Part shown: positions 46,601-55,592 of the stretch, in pieces
Position numbering within the stretch: the first letter of the stretch is position 1
How the letters are laid out: each line of letters opens with the position of its first letter
Source of the DNA: Exobasidium rhododendri
Taxonomy: Eukaryota > Basidiomycota > Exobasidiomycetes > Exobasidiales > Exobasidiaceae
Assembly: GCA_026210745.1 (NCBI GenBank)
Contig: CP110630.1
Coordinates: 4,402,001 to 4,466,000, forward strand
DNA: 64,000 bases
Direction of reading: 5' to 3'
Position numbers and translations under genes: made by a program
The notes under the pieces: model-generated
What the model was told of the DNA's origin: nothing
The model's database searches: none
Seen by the model: only the letters and a program-made list of their open reading frames with translations

Positions 46601-47760
46601 TCTACTGAGAAAAGTCGAAAACCAAGCTCTGGAATGAGCAGGACATCTAAAAGTGTCCGAGTGACCTTTTCCCCATTGACAATGGCATTGAGATGACATT
46701 TCCCTTTGCCAGTAATGGGAAGTTGCACATTTCCACCAACGGTGACAAAACCAGTGAATGTCTCATCCAAGTCGGAGAGATCCTTGGCATCAAAAGTCAT
46801 ATGACTTGATGCTCCACTGTCTGCCAGCCACATTGAAGCGTAGCTGGTATTGGGAGTGGCCAAGGCTACAACCATGCCTTTCTCCTCCGACAGGGCTTTG
46901 AATTCACCCTTTGCTGATTTGGCCTTTTGGGGACGCTTGCCTTGCTTTTGCTGAGCAAGGCGGATAGCCTCAGACTTAGCCTTCTCTGCACTGCCCTTGT
47001 AAGCTGGGCTTGCAGGATTGGCAAAGCAAGTGTTGTCGGCATGACCAGGACGCTTGCAGAAATTGCAGTAAGGGCGTCCGGATGAATGATGATGATGAGT
47101 AGGCATTGCCGTCTCAGATTGATGAGAGACAGACAGTTGCTTGCCTGAGTTAACAAGCTGGTCGGCATTGCGGATGATACCAATGAGCTTGTTAAGGATG
47201 ACAGGTCCTTGAATTCCTTGAGTAATTGCATCGTTGAGATTTGAAGCAAGAGTAGGGATCCAGACCATGAAGTTGGAATTGAGTCCATGAATTAAAACTT
47301 GAAGGACCTGATCGTCTGTGAGAGGGTGACCAGTTGCAGCAATGCGGGATTGCTTTGATAGAATCTGATCAAGGAAGGCCTCAAACGGCTGAGACCTGCC
47401 TTGCTTGAGGAGCATGAACTCCCTCTGCATTGCAAGCAGCTGGGAGTGATCAATCATCTCATAGCGGTCCTTTAGAGCATTCCAAAGGGCATGAGAGCTG
47501 GTGTGCTCCTCCATTGACTGAATGACGGTGTCGGACAGGCTACAACTGATGATGTTCATAGCAATGAAGTCTTGACGGGACCACTGAATGAATGCGTCAC
47601 TCTTGGCATCATTAGGTGGGAGAGGAATCTTGCCTTGGAGGACAAGAGCTGCCTCGGCACTCTTTGATCCAATAGCACGGATGACTCGGTTCTTCCACAC
47701 ACCATAGTTGGTTGCCGTCAGCTGAGGGACTGACATTGAGTTGTCCATTGAATCAGACAT
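43657..47760 (-). CDS. Copia gag-pol polyprotein (gag, protease, integrase, reverse transcriptase, RNase H)
   Basis: One open frame of 1367 residues starts at the ATG at 47760 (MSDSMDNSMSVPQLT). The frame is open further up into the LTR but has no earlier ATG. Domains in order: Gag with the zinc knuckle CNFCKRPGHADNTC (CX2CX4HX4C) near residue 230; aspartic protease WLADSGASSHMTF near 312; integrase with an HHCC zinc finger (WHQRLGH, later CLDCQVG), catalytic HTDVVGP, then QQNGVAERLNRT, about 455-640; reverse transcriptase with KARLVAKGYSQ and YVDD (near 1039); RNase H with YCDADYAGD, SSLESEYI and HADNQGA. Gag and Pol share one frame with no shift or stop, as in many copia elements. The last codons before the stop are the polypurine tract. 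Confidence 0.97.
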   Translation of the reverse strand: MSDSMDNSMSVPQLTATNYGVWKNRVIRAIGSKSAEAALVLQGKIPLPPNDAKSDAFIQWSRQDFIAMNIISCSLSDTVIQSMEEHTSSHALWNALKDRYEMIDHSQLLAMQREFMLLKQGRSQPFEAFLDQILSKQSRIAATGHPLTDDQVLQVLIHGLNSNFMVWIPTLASNLNDAITQGIQGPVILNKLIGIIRNADQLVNSGKQLSVSHQSETAMPTHHHHSSGRPYCNFCKRPGHADNTCFANPASPAYKGSAEKAKSEAIRLAQQKQGKRPQKAKSAKGEFKALSEEKGMVVALATPNTSYASMWLADSGASSHMTFDAKDLSDLDETFTGFVTVGGNVQLPITGKGKCHLNAIVNGEKVTRTLLDVLLIPELGFRLFSVESTISRGFQPLYDQDGLRIIDPASKAVMLESVKQGKARYLLTEESEHALVTTKPITPPLQLWHQRLGHIAEKAVKLTLNQASYTQDAPPSNGNICLDCQVGGQVRHSFSSRDGAKASQTLALVHTDVVGPLPLSLSKKAYFVTFIDDKTGYVNLFTMATKDEVNRHFQTYLAQAERSTGKLLKALRSDGGGEYINQDMEKFLSSKGIERHVTMPRSPQQNGVAERLNRTLMEMVRSMASKSSAPPSLWAEALNLAVWIHNRVPRGKRTSPYQAWFKHLPDLSILRTFGCLAYAADTTQKKKLEDRSIPLTFIGFAAGRKGWKLLNQSTGRITFSIDVVFDESFFPFKSSGSSSGEGDWTQARLAPLIKDRTFTVSDSEDSDNDTPPTQDHQSDGSSDLSDPPSDTEEEVLTQATINSSRPQRAHQAPSRLQDYHLAGFIAHAFVASTADMQVAEEIPLTINQARSLNTWPDWKNAIKKEESNHKENGTWMLCTLPKGRTAIGNRWVFNIKHNPDGSIDKFKARLVAKGYSQKEGIDFKETFSPVVRSGTIRLVLSIAAMYNWPIHQADVIAAYLNGYLTEDIYMVQPPGLEDGTDRVCKLVKGLYGLKQSGRVWYQSAHDQLIKMNFRCVESDQGLYVKGGLDQPLSAIICLYVDDMIITASTPEQVQQIKDDFHRQFKIVDGGPVSYILGLQVSRDSQYLEISQASYIKKIVERYGLAKSAPVATPLPLNFNMEEADKAPALPPSLKLVYQSIIGAVMYAAMGTRVDIAFTAQLLSRKLQSPTSGHLIMAKHLLRYLNSTAAYSLKYHIGINRDSNGQLVTYCDADYAGDKATARSTGGVLTTFNSGIITWMSRRQDCVATSSLESEYIVLCNGAKETAWMRRLLEHFGLKPSGPTTIHADNQGANAYAKDTQFHRRTKHINVRYHYTRDQIKDSILTIEYIPTALQKADILTKPLLNVKHLTAVKQLGLPPRAAIEREC
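43663..43671 (-). other. Polypurine tract of the copia element
   Basis: On the minus strand, GAGAGGGAG directly abuts the 3' LTR (TGTTGA). It is the expected primer for plus-strand DNA synthesis. It is also coding: Glu-Arg-Glu are the residues before the final Cys and stop of the polyprotein. Confidence 0.85.
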
Positions 47761-47850
47761 GATGATGATAATGGGGTGGTAGAGGAGATGGCAGATGGAT
47801 CGAATCGATAGAGTGGGAGAAGAAGTGGATGTGAAGGGAATCAGGTACAA

Positions 47851-47865
47851 GTTGGGCTCATAACC
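47851..47865 (-). other. Primer binding site matching the initiator-Met tRNA anticodon arm (half-tRNA priming)
   Basis: Immediately internal to the 5' LTR the minus strand reads GGTTATGAGCCCAAC. Its complement GGGCTCATAACC, with the CAT anticodon in the middle, equals the anticodon arm of eukaryotic initiator tRNA-Met. It does not match a tRNA 3' end. This is the arrangement known from Drosophila copia, where a tRNA 5' half-molecule primes reverse transcription. Confidence 0.85.
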
Positions 47866-48144
47866 TGTTGAGAAGAGAATGAGATCGATTGAGGGAATTA
47901 GACACAACGGGGAATACACGCTGTTTAAATAGACACTAGACAAGTGAGATAGGGGAAGTGAGACGAGTCTGAGACAAATGAAGGAAGGGGACCAAACTGC
48001 CTACTAGAGTGAGGGTCCATGCCAGAGATGAAGGTGATCTAACCATTATTGATGTCTCTAGAAGGGGTCAAAGACGCGTGCGATTAATCGCACAGCTCCG
48101 GGCGTACGATTATTCGTACGCGATCTGAGCTGCTGATTTCAACA
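47866..48144 (-). repeat. 5' LTR of the copia element (right copy on plus strand)
   Basis: 279 bp, apparently identical to the left copy, offset by 4482 bp. As the 5' LTR it should carry the element promoter. The paired inverted repeats lie at 48078-48093 and 48102-48121. Confidence 0.97.
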
Positions 48145-48659
48145 GAATTCGTAAAGGATATGGTCTCTTTTGGCGATCCTGATCGGTACGGTAAATGTTC
48201 TACAAAGCGATATGTGATCTCACTGTCAATGAACACTCGGTCGATGAGGTGTGCGAATATCTCGCATCTTATTCATCTTGCTTTATCAGGATGATAGAGA
48301 CAGTCTTGCGATTCTTACGATCTTGGGAAGAGTACGTAAAGGAGGAAATTACGAAGGCTTTGCAGAATGACGGGATAGAACGAATTACGACTGATAAGCA
48401 TGCTCTCAATGCGAGTCTTGCGGAACGTGTCGGCACTAGAGACGGTAGAACAGGCATGGTGGATAATAATGTCGTTGCATCTTTCGAAGAGACACTAAGT
48501 ATGGATGTGGATGAGATCATTATATTCCAGCAGAACAGTGTACTTTCGATGAGAAGAGCTCTCCAGGCGAGGAAGAAAGAAGCAGAAGCTGCGAGCTTAG
48601 GCCAAGAACGCTCCGAGACAAGACGAGCAGATCAAGCAGCCTCGGCATTGCAATACTAG

Positions 48660-49945
48660 AAGCGTGCCGACTATGGTATGGCAGAAGCAAGGACAAGTGC
48701 GATTACAACTTTGAGCGGGTCGAGATTACCGAGGGAGAGTGCAACAATAATCCTTCTAAGAATACATAGGGAAGCGGAACGTCTGAATGAATGAATGAAG
48801 AAAGAGCGTCAAATCAATATGAGCGTCAGGGCGAAGCAGAGCGGGAAAAAGTGAAAAAAACTCTAGAGCATTCCATCCTTTTAGATTTCGGTATAGTGTG
48901 TAACGTAGCTGAACGAAAGCAATGATAATGTGATCATCAGTAGAGCTCTTCGATTCGATTCGTGTTTCCCTCTCGTGCTTTGAGCTTGATGCCGGCGTGA
49001 ATTGTTGCGACACGATCTCAGCGCTGTGTCCGATTGCTCACTCGACCTCACGCGCCTGCACTGCTCACGGAAGGGTGACTTTGCTTACGTACGGCATGCA
49101 AACAACGAGTTGACATAAGTAATACGTCTCGCAGTGTCATTGTCTCGGTGAGGCGTGAGGATGGCAGCACCCACGACCCTTCCAACCGGATGAAGCGTCT
49201 CGCAGTCTCCACCACTGCGAGACGAGACAAACGCGTAGGGAAAGGCTAATTTCAATACAAGTATGTCGACAGGACAGCAATAGAATTCTCGGTCCACGCC
49301 CAACAATGAATGCAGCAAGGTGTATTGTGAGTCAAGCAGAAAAGTAAACAAAGTGTCGTTTACTCAACAAAAGTGATTAAAACAATTCTATCTCAGTCTT
49401 GAGACATCGATACTTCCCAATCAAGCAGCATACATTTACTTCCCCTCTGAACCTCCATCGATCCGTCTCCGGGCCACTGCTTTGCGCTCACCTGCCTCCT
49501 CATCTTTTTGCCTCATCTGCCCACTTGATTTCTTCACGACGACGACGTTGCATATCATATCTGGACAAACGAAGAAAAAGACAGGCGTCGACATCCTAAA
49601 CGACCCCACCTCCGCGTCTTGCGCTCCCCTGTCCTAGATCTGCCTTTCTACCCCACAAATCGTTGCAACGTTTTGCTTTGTCGCTCACTTGCTGTCGACT
49701 GTAGGGCTCGTTGATCGACGCTCTTTCCTTTCTTCGACATTGACAGAGGCATGCAAGTGACTTGAGCAACGTCAACACGTCAACATATGGCTGTAGCAAG
49801 AGAAGAACACTCGTCGGCAAAAAGCTCTTAGTCGCCTCGCTTAATAGATATTGGCCGCCGACCCGCCCTCGCCCAGAGTCCCAATCAGCGGGAAGAGCAA
49901 TCCCCATCTTTCGCTCTCTGAAGGGGACCATCGAACAAGAATACC
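48660..49945. other. Long intergenic region upstream of the RhoGAP gene
   Basis: 1286 bp between the split gene and the RhoGAP ATG, tandem on plus. It contains a short GAAT tandem repeat (about 48784-48799). Antisense open frames at 49048-49351 and 49596-49985 lack recognisable content. It should carry the RhoGAP promoter and leader. Confidence 0.5.
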
Positions 49946-52900
49946 ATGTCAGGCTCTCGAGGATGGAATGGTCAGGATGTAGCAAACGATACGCTGTTCA
50001 GGCCCTATCAAACTCCTGGAGCATCCCGAATGAGCACCTTTTCTCCCTTCCGAAAAGGTTCGCTGCAGACGCATCCAAATGTCAACGAAGGCGACATCTT
50101 TCCCTTTCCAGGCGAAGGACCTACTCTGTACAAGGGCGGACTTGGGCAAGTATCTGATGTGCCTTCCGTCAGCAGAGCACCAGTCAAACCACCAAAGCCA
50201 GCAGGTCTGCGCGTGAAAAAGGCAAGAGCCCTCAGCATCTCCCTACTTACTGGAGGTGGCAGCAATGGTAGCAACAGTCAAGATTTACCCCACCCCGGGG
50301 AGAGCGTGGCAGAAAGGAGACAATCAAGAGTACTGCCGAGTAATCAGCACTACGACGTCGTGGAGAACTTCGAAACTTCTCCTGCACATCTCCAGAGCGC
50401 GGTGGATCATTACAACAAACACGGCCCTACCAAAGGCTTAGCATCCCGAGACTGGGTGGGAATGGAGGGCACATACAAGAGGCGAGGGTCTGATAGGAAC
50501 GAAGGCAGGGAAAGAGACGAGAGTGACCAGCTATTCATCATTGGAAAGGAGGCCATCGCCGTTCAGCAGCAGTCGTCCATAGAGTCAGCGCGGCGTCCTT
50601 CAAGAGACACGGAAGAAAATTCCAGGACTGCCATGCCGCACTTCAAAGGAGGACTACGTGAGCTGAGAGCTCATCAGGAAGACGTGGATGCAAAGAGCAG
50701 AGAGGTACAAGACCGAGCTGATTCCTCCGTACGCATGCTTCATCCTAGTTCCTCCTCGGTGACGACTGCCCACCCTTTCTTGAATACATACCCAGCTCGA
50801 GCTCAGCTGGGCTCAGCTGAATCGTCAAATCACGCCAATGGCCATGCGAGGAAACGATCGATGCCGACCCTATTGGGATCCCCTGACACAATCTCTAGCA
50901 GCAATCTCACTTACCCCGATACTGACTTCAACGCTAATGCTTCCGAGCCTACTGCATCCTCTAAATCGCAGAGCCAAGCGCAGAGACTCATTCACACTCC
51001 TCAATTGATGTATGAAGCGCGAGCTCGAAAGCAGCATCACACAGAAGGATCAGCGACACAATCAGCGAAGGAAAAGAAGACGACGACGACAGCATCCTAT
51101 GATTCAGATAGATCGACTTCGCATCTACCTCCTCCTCGCCACAAACACAGTCAAAATCACTCTTCGGAAGGCTTCTTGCGACTGCCGGGGAACCGAAAGG
51201 ATGATGACAGTAGTAACGGGAGCTTCCAAGCTCGATCAAGCAGTCCACTTGGTCAAGCTGCTTCCATACAAGCGATTGGTCATCACTTGGGCGGAATGGG
51301 TGTGGCCGTAGGGAAGAAAGGGTGGGACATGATGAAGAGCTGGAAAGATGGCACGAGTCAGCAGAACAATACGCTGCCCACGCCCTACTCGATGCCATCG
51401 TCCAGCACACTCAATGAGGCTACGAGGACTTGGTTGCAATTCCCTGATCCCACTGCTTCCACCTCTGCTACTAGAGCATCAGGAGCGACGAATCCCTCCG
51501 GCGTAACCTTGTTCGGTAGCCCTCTACGTGAAGCGGTCATCAAGACGAGACTTGCTCGAAAGGGAGGGCGGAAGATGAGTGGAGCGAAAGCTCAACAGCT
51601 GTCCGCTCTGGATTTGGGCTCCGAATTCAGCATCACGTTGCCCAATTTGAATGGTGAGATTGATTGTGAGTCCCTGGAGAGGAAGGTGTTGCCTCGACTG
51701 GAGGCTAGGAGACAATACCTCCCTGCCATTGTTGTTCGATGCATCGAATCGATCGAAAAGTGGGGCGTGCAAGAGGAAGGCATCTATCGTCTTTCGGGAA
51801 GGAGTTCACACACGGCCAAACTGAAAGTCATCTTTGAAAGTACCCGTCCTGCTGTCGATTTGAAGCTGCAAGACATTGGACCTGCCGAGCTCGACTTGAA
51901 CAGCGTCTGCAGTGTACTGAAAGCATACCTACGAGCTCTGCCCGACCTCCTGCTCACCAACTCCCTGGCAAAGGAGTTCAACCAGTCGGTGCAACATGTC
52001 TGTGGCATGAGTGCGGTCAGTGATGTGTCGAACATTAACCATAATCGAGAACGCCTCCTTCGAGAGCAACACGAGAAGGAGTCCGGTACAAGGCCATCGT
52101 CACCTTCTTCACCGGGTGTCCTAAGTCAGAAGATTGCCAATGCCATCCTGCCCTTGATGAGTAAATTACCGGCGGTCAATTGGTATTTATTACGGGAGAT
52201 TGCTTTTCATCTTGGCGATCTTACAAAGGAAGACGTTGTCCGGGAAACGAAGATGCCCCTCTCGAATCTATGCTTGATCTTGGCGCCAACGTTGTCTTTA
52301 TCAGTGGCTATGGTGAGGGTGCTAGTGGAATCGAGAGAACAATTGTTCGAGGGCTCTCTTCCTTTGCCTGACGCTGAGCTCGACTCGAGTTCACCACAAC
52401 CAGGCGCACCGACCAGAGCAGAAGCACCTATAGGAACTACCGGCGAGCAGATTCGTCCACCGCTACCACTTCGCAATTACAGGAAGAATGTTGTGAATAA
52501 CTATGATTTGCCCGGGCCACGCCAAGGAACAAGAAACGAACACGATTGGGAAGGAAAGCGCGCAAGTGTGGCAACAGTCACGCCAACGATCGACTCAAAC
52601 AATCGACTGTCGAACAGTAGCATGACAACATTGCAGCAAGAAGGAGGCAGACTAGCGCCCACGATTGTGAATCCAATGTGGGGAGCTGCTTTGCATGTTA
52701 CAGCACCCAGTGATTACTCCAGTAGCGACGGCATGTCTTTCGCCAAACACATGGACGGGGCCAATGATGACGGTGATGATGACGACGACGACGACAACAA
52801 GATGTACAATTACACGCCTCCCATCGCTGCTCGATACCTCCAGAAGCGATCGTCCTCCCTGATCTCCTCGACTGGTAGCAACCCCTCTTCGACCTCCATC

Positions 52901-53230
52901 TCTAATCCTCAGATCTCCAAGACCCCATCGTCCACTTCACTTCACTCTACTGCCCTTCAGAGCAGCACTATGAGCTCTTCTACACACTCCCTTCCCGATC
53001 GAGATTCACCAAGGACGCTCGAAGACAGTTGGCCGGCCTCCACTTCTAATAAGCAAGATCCAAGCGGCAGCTCTTACAACAGTGGCGGCTCCTCAACGAG
53101 TCTGCACAAGATGACGACGGCAACGGGAGGAGCACTCGATCGACCGCGGCCAATGACTTCCGATTCAGCGCGATTCTTCAGCGGTCAAAGAGGCAGCAAG
53201 AATATAGTGAATGCGGCAGCAACAAGATAG
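49946..53230 (+). CDS. RhoGAP domain protein
   Basis: Intronless, 1094 residues, ATG at 49946. Residues 1-510 are Ser/Pro/Gln-rich. The RhoGAP domain starts with TLFGSPLREAV near 520 and contains LPAIVVRCIESIEKWGVQEE followed by GIYRLSG near 612, whose Arg is the catalytic finger. It continues with VLKAYLRALPDLLLT near 657 and KMPLSNLCLILAPTLSLS near 769. An insertion of about 30 residues (HEKESGTRPSSPSSPG) interrupts the domain. The C-terminus is disordered, with an acidic run (DDGDDDDDDDNK) and Ser-rich stretches. It should switch off Rho/Rac/Cdc42-type GTPases; the exact target and orthologue are not evident. No other recognised domain (BAR, PH, LIM) is visible. Confidence 0.9.
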   Translation: MSGSRGWNGQDVANDTLFRPYQTPGASRMSTFSPFRKGSLQTHPNVNEGDIFPFPGEGPTLYKGGLGQVSDVPSVSRAPVKPPKPAGLRVKKARALSISLLTGGGSNGSNSQDLPHPGESVAERRQSRVLPSNQHYDVVENFETSPAHLQSAVDHYNKHGPTKGLASRDWVGMEGTYKRRGSDRNEGRERDESDQLFIIGKEAIAVQQQSSIESARRPSRDTEENSRTAMPHFKGGLRELRAHQEDVDAKSREVQDRADSSVRMLHPSSSSVTTAHPFLNTYPARAQLGSAESSNHANGHARKRSMPTLLGSPDTISSSNLTYPDTDFNANASEPTASSKSQSQAQRLIHTPQLMYEARARKQHHTEGSATQSAKEKKTTTTASYDSDRSTSHLPPPRHKHSQNHSSEGFLRLPGNRKDDDSSNGSFQARSSSPLGQAASIQAIGHHLGGMGVAVGKKGWDMMKSWKDGTSQQNNTLPTPYSMPSSSTLNEATRTWLQFPDPTASTSATRASGATNPSGVTLFGSPLREAVIKTRLARKGGRKMSGAKAQQLSALDLGSEFSITLPNLNGEIDCESLERKVLPRLEARRQYLPAIVVRCIESIEKWGVQEEGIYRLSGRSSHTAKLKVIFESTRPAVDLKLQDIGPAELDLNSVCSVLKAYLRALPDLLLTNSLAKEFNQSVQHVCGMSAVSDVSNINHNRERLLREQHEKESGTRPSSPSSPGVLSQKIANAILPLMSKLPAVNWYLLREIAFHLGDLTKEDVVRETKMPLSNLCLILAPTLSLSVAMVRVLVESREQLFEGSLPLPDAELDSSSPQPGAPTRAEAPIGTTGEQIRPPLPLRNYRKNVVNNYDLPGPRQGTRNEHDWEGKRASVATVTPTIDSNNRLSNSSMTTLQQEGGRLAPTIVNPMWGAALHVTAPSDYSSSDGMSFAKHMDGANDDGDDDDDDDNKMYNYTPPIAARYLQKRSSSLISSTGSNPSSTSISNPQISKTPSSTSLHSTALQSSTMSSSTHSLPDRDSPRTLEDSWPASTSNKQDPSGSSYNSGGSSTSLHKMTTATGGALDRPRPMTSDSARFFSGQRGSKNIVNAAATR

Positions 53231-54250
53231 CAGTCATTCTCCCAGTCGCATTAACGGAAGAACAACGAGTGCTCACCGGAGTATTAAGGGTGATTCCAGG
53301 AAAAGAACGGCCCCAAAAGGACACGGGCTCGCTCGAGATGCTCTCATCTGATCCGCCGGTCGGCCTCCGTATTGGTTGCGGGCTGCGTTCTTTTCCCACT
53401 GTAAAAACGCAGACGCTCTTCCGGAGCAGGATAATGTATCTTCATATAAGGTTTGCGCTTTCCCCATCTTCTACTGTTGCAATTTGAATTACTTATTGAG
53501 GTCACTTCTCTCCGTGAAGTGTAAACGAATCTGCCAAGCATCTAGCGAGTTGCCGAGATTTGACCCGCTGTTGGCCGATTCATGTCCAACTGTGTCGTTT
53601 ATTTGATATACAATCGTCTACGAAGAATGATTGATAATCGCGGAAATCTGGAAGAAGGATACGCATTGTACAATCAACGGTAGGCGTTAGTGCATTCGTC
53701 CGTCTATCACCGCACTAAAACCGGAGGACGGGAGACTCGGTAGAGAAAGACGCTAGGGAGGATGATTGCTACTTGCATCAGCCCGTCACAATCGAAAAAA
53801 GAAAAAAGAGAAAAAAGGCCAAGCCATTTCAAATTCAGACGCTTCTCCACTTCAGGGTCTCGTAGTGGGAGCGAAGTTTCATCTCTACCCTTGCATTACG
53901 CAATCCTTTAATCAACACTTGGACAAGACTCTCCAACAGTGGTAGAAGGGCCTCGCCTTACTTCCGACTTCTCTATTGATTTTCGATTATCGTAGTGTCT
54001 CGCAGCACTACAGTACGATGTGGCCTCTTGCGATCGTGTAGGTGAATCAAGGACGCTTGACAATCCTTTCAATGCCCGTCTTTGTCAGACATACATGCCT
54101 TTGTGATGAGGAAGGAGAGGGTCACATTTTTCCCCATTCTCAATTGGAGCAAAACAATTCTCACTCCTCCCTGAGAATGATATAAGGAAGTGCCCGACCC
54201 CTCCCCTCCACAATATACCCTTCATTCCAAACACCTCCCTCTCCATCGCC
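53231..54250. other. Intergenic with core promoter of the Rds1-like gene
   Basis: 1020 bp with no supportable gene. It contains an A/G-rich tract near 53793-53820. The final 80 bp contain a TATA box and CCCCT repeats. Confidence 0.5.
54181..54213 (+). promoter_or_regulatory. TATA box and two CCCCT (STRE-like) motifs of the Rds1-like gene
   Basis: TATAAG begins at 54181, 70 bp before the ATG. It is followed by a C/T-rich stretch holding CCCCT twice (about 54200-54211), which matches the stress-response element core but could be only a pyrimidine-rich initiator. The TATA assignment is reasonable; the stress-element reading is tentative. Confidence 0.45.
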
Positions 54251-55592
54251 ATGAAGACCCCCACCTCTCTTCTCGTTGCCCTTGCTGCTGTAGGTGGCGC
54301 CCTTTCGCTCCCCACCGCGGAGAAGCGATCAGGATACGACCCTAACCCCAATGATCTCAGTGCTGGAGCCAATCCTGCGTTGGCTGGAAAGAACTCTTCC
54401 TACGGTATGAACCCAAACTCCTCGCTCTTTGTCAAGGACCCAACCTACCGAACTTTCTCCGACTTTGATTTCCAAAGGTGTGTAGCTTTTTGCACTGCAA
54501 ACGATGCTTTTGAGATTCATTTTCGTTGACACGACTTGAACCTTGTCTGCAGTATCGCTCTTGCTCTACACCAAGAATACATTGAGCTTGATCTTTTCAA
54601 CTATGGTATCACTCGGTTCAGCGAAGCCGACTTTGCCACTCAGAACATGACGGTGAACGACATCTCCCTGTTGCGATTCTTTGCAGAGCAAGAGGTTGGC
54701 CACGCTACTCTGCTCGCCAACATGTTGGGTAAGAAGGCACCTCTTCAGTGCACTTACCAGTACGACTTCAACAACGTCAGCGAGTTCATCGACTTGAACC
54801 AGAAGTTGACTCGATGGGGTGAGAGCGGTGTTTACGGATTCTTGAACCAGCTTGGTGAGTGCGGTTAGAGGAACAGGTCTCTTTTCTGGGCACGTTGGTT
54901 ACTAACGTACATCCCCCTCTTCTCTGTCTCTCTCTCATTATCATTCTCCAGACAACCGAGCTGTCGGCCAGAACTTGCTGCAGTCTATTTCGACCGAGGC
55001 TAGACAGCAGTACACCTTCCGACAGTGGGAAGGACTTCAGCCAGTCCCCGTCTGGTTCGAGACTGGTGTCCCTCAGACTTATGCTTGGACTCTTCTCTCC
55101 AAGTACATCAAGTCTTGCCCATCCCACAACGAGCCTCTCCAGTGGACCATCTTCCCCGAGCTCACCGTGGACAACAACCCTAACGCCATCGCTGCCGGTC
55201 TCGCTGCTGGAGGAGCCGCCATCTCCCACAACATCTCTGCTTTGACCTACGTTGGGGAAGAGCTAAGATTCACTTACGACAAGCCTGGAAAGACACAAGG
55301 ACCTTACGGACAAAAGACCATGGCTGGTCCTCACACGTACGGCAATGAGCCCAAGTACGCTGCCTTCTTCAGTCAACTCAACGTCACCTACTCGCCATTG
55401 TACGACGTCACAAGCACGTCGGCAAAGGCTAAGATTCCCGGTGGAAAGGTACTTCAGACCGGAGGCAAGGAGGTTATCAACGGCACCATGTTTGTGTCGC
55501 TCACAAGCCACAACCCTTACCTGACCACGGCTAACAATTCGCTGATCAACAGCTACACTGTTGCCGGACCCGCTATCTTGCAGTCCGGCTAA
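54251..55592 (+). CDS. RDS1: Secreted Rds1-like stress protein with ferritin-like fold
   Basis: Three exons (54251-54477, 54553-54854, 54952-55592) give 389 residues. A cleavable signal peptide is clear (MKTPTSLLVALAAVGGALS, then LPTAEKR with a Lys-Arg site). The ferritin-like helical region carries ALALHQEYIELDLFNYGITR and LLRFFAEQEVGHATLLANML with Glu and His residues of the kind that bind metal. Several Asn-x-Ser/Thr sites (KNSS, NVS, NIS, NVT, NGT) suggest glycosylation. The closest known family is fission-yeast Rds1, whose expression responds to nutrients and stress; its biochemical role is unsettled. Codons are strongly biased to C-ending forms compared with neighbours, and a TATA box lies upstream, both suggesting high expression. 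Confidence 0.85.

Larger units (their letters stand above)
43379..48149 (-). mobile_element. Complete Ty1/copia LTR retrotransposon with target-site duplication
   Basis: The element spans 43384-48144 (4761 bp) in minus orientation. It is flanked by the 5-bp duplication GAATT (43379-43383 and 48145-48149). Both 279-bp LTRs begin TGTTGA and end TCAACA on either strand and look identical along their whole length, so the insertion is recent. Integrase precedes reverse transcriptase in the polyprotein, which defines the copia (Pseudoviridae) order. The reading frame has no stop or frameshift, and the primer site and polypurine tract are present, so the copy appears competent to transpose. It lies inside the coding exon of a host gene, antisense to it. 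Confidence 0.97.
41883..48659 (+). pseudogene. Unrecognised protein-coding gene split by a copia retrotransposon
   Basis: Exon 1 (41883-42272) and exon 2 (42341 onward) encode a hydrophilic protein with KRWRREDSTDD near the start, a compact block SGTVWITKDHAPCVRWIGGE, and IQSQKRNDTTSALLVCWECS. The frame meets the LTR at 43384 and runs 22 codons into it, ending at 43450, so the present product would be about 499 residues with a foreign tail. The rest of the gene continues after the element from 48145. Removing the element and one GAATT copy rejoins the frame exactly. One GT-AG intron (48186-48289) then leads to a final exon ending at 48659 with a Glu/Lys/Ala-rich, probably coiled tail (YVKEEITKALQNDGIERI). 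The ancestral protein would be about 612 residues. I do not recognise the family. Apart from the element I see no further damage. Confidence 0.8.

Noticed and set aside
47851-47865. Fragment of initiator tRNA-Met as a possible tRNA gene
   Set aside because: Only the anticodon arm is present and it abuts the LTR exactly, so it is the primer binding site of the retrotransposon.
47761-47943. N-terminal extension of gag-pol into the 5' LTR
   Set aside because: The frame is open, but it begins at a non-ATG codon and the first ATG is at 47760. The extension has no Gag similarity and would cross the primer site.
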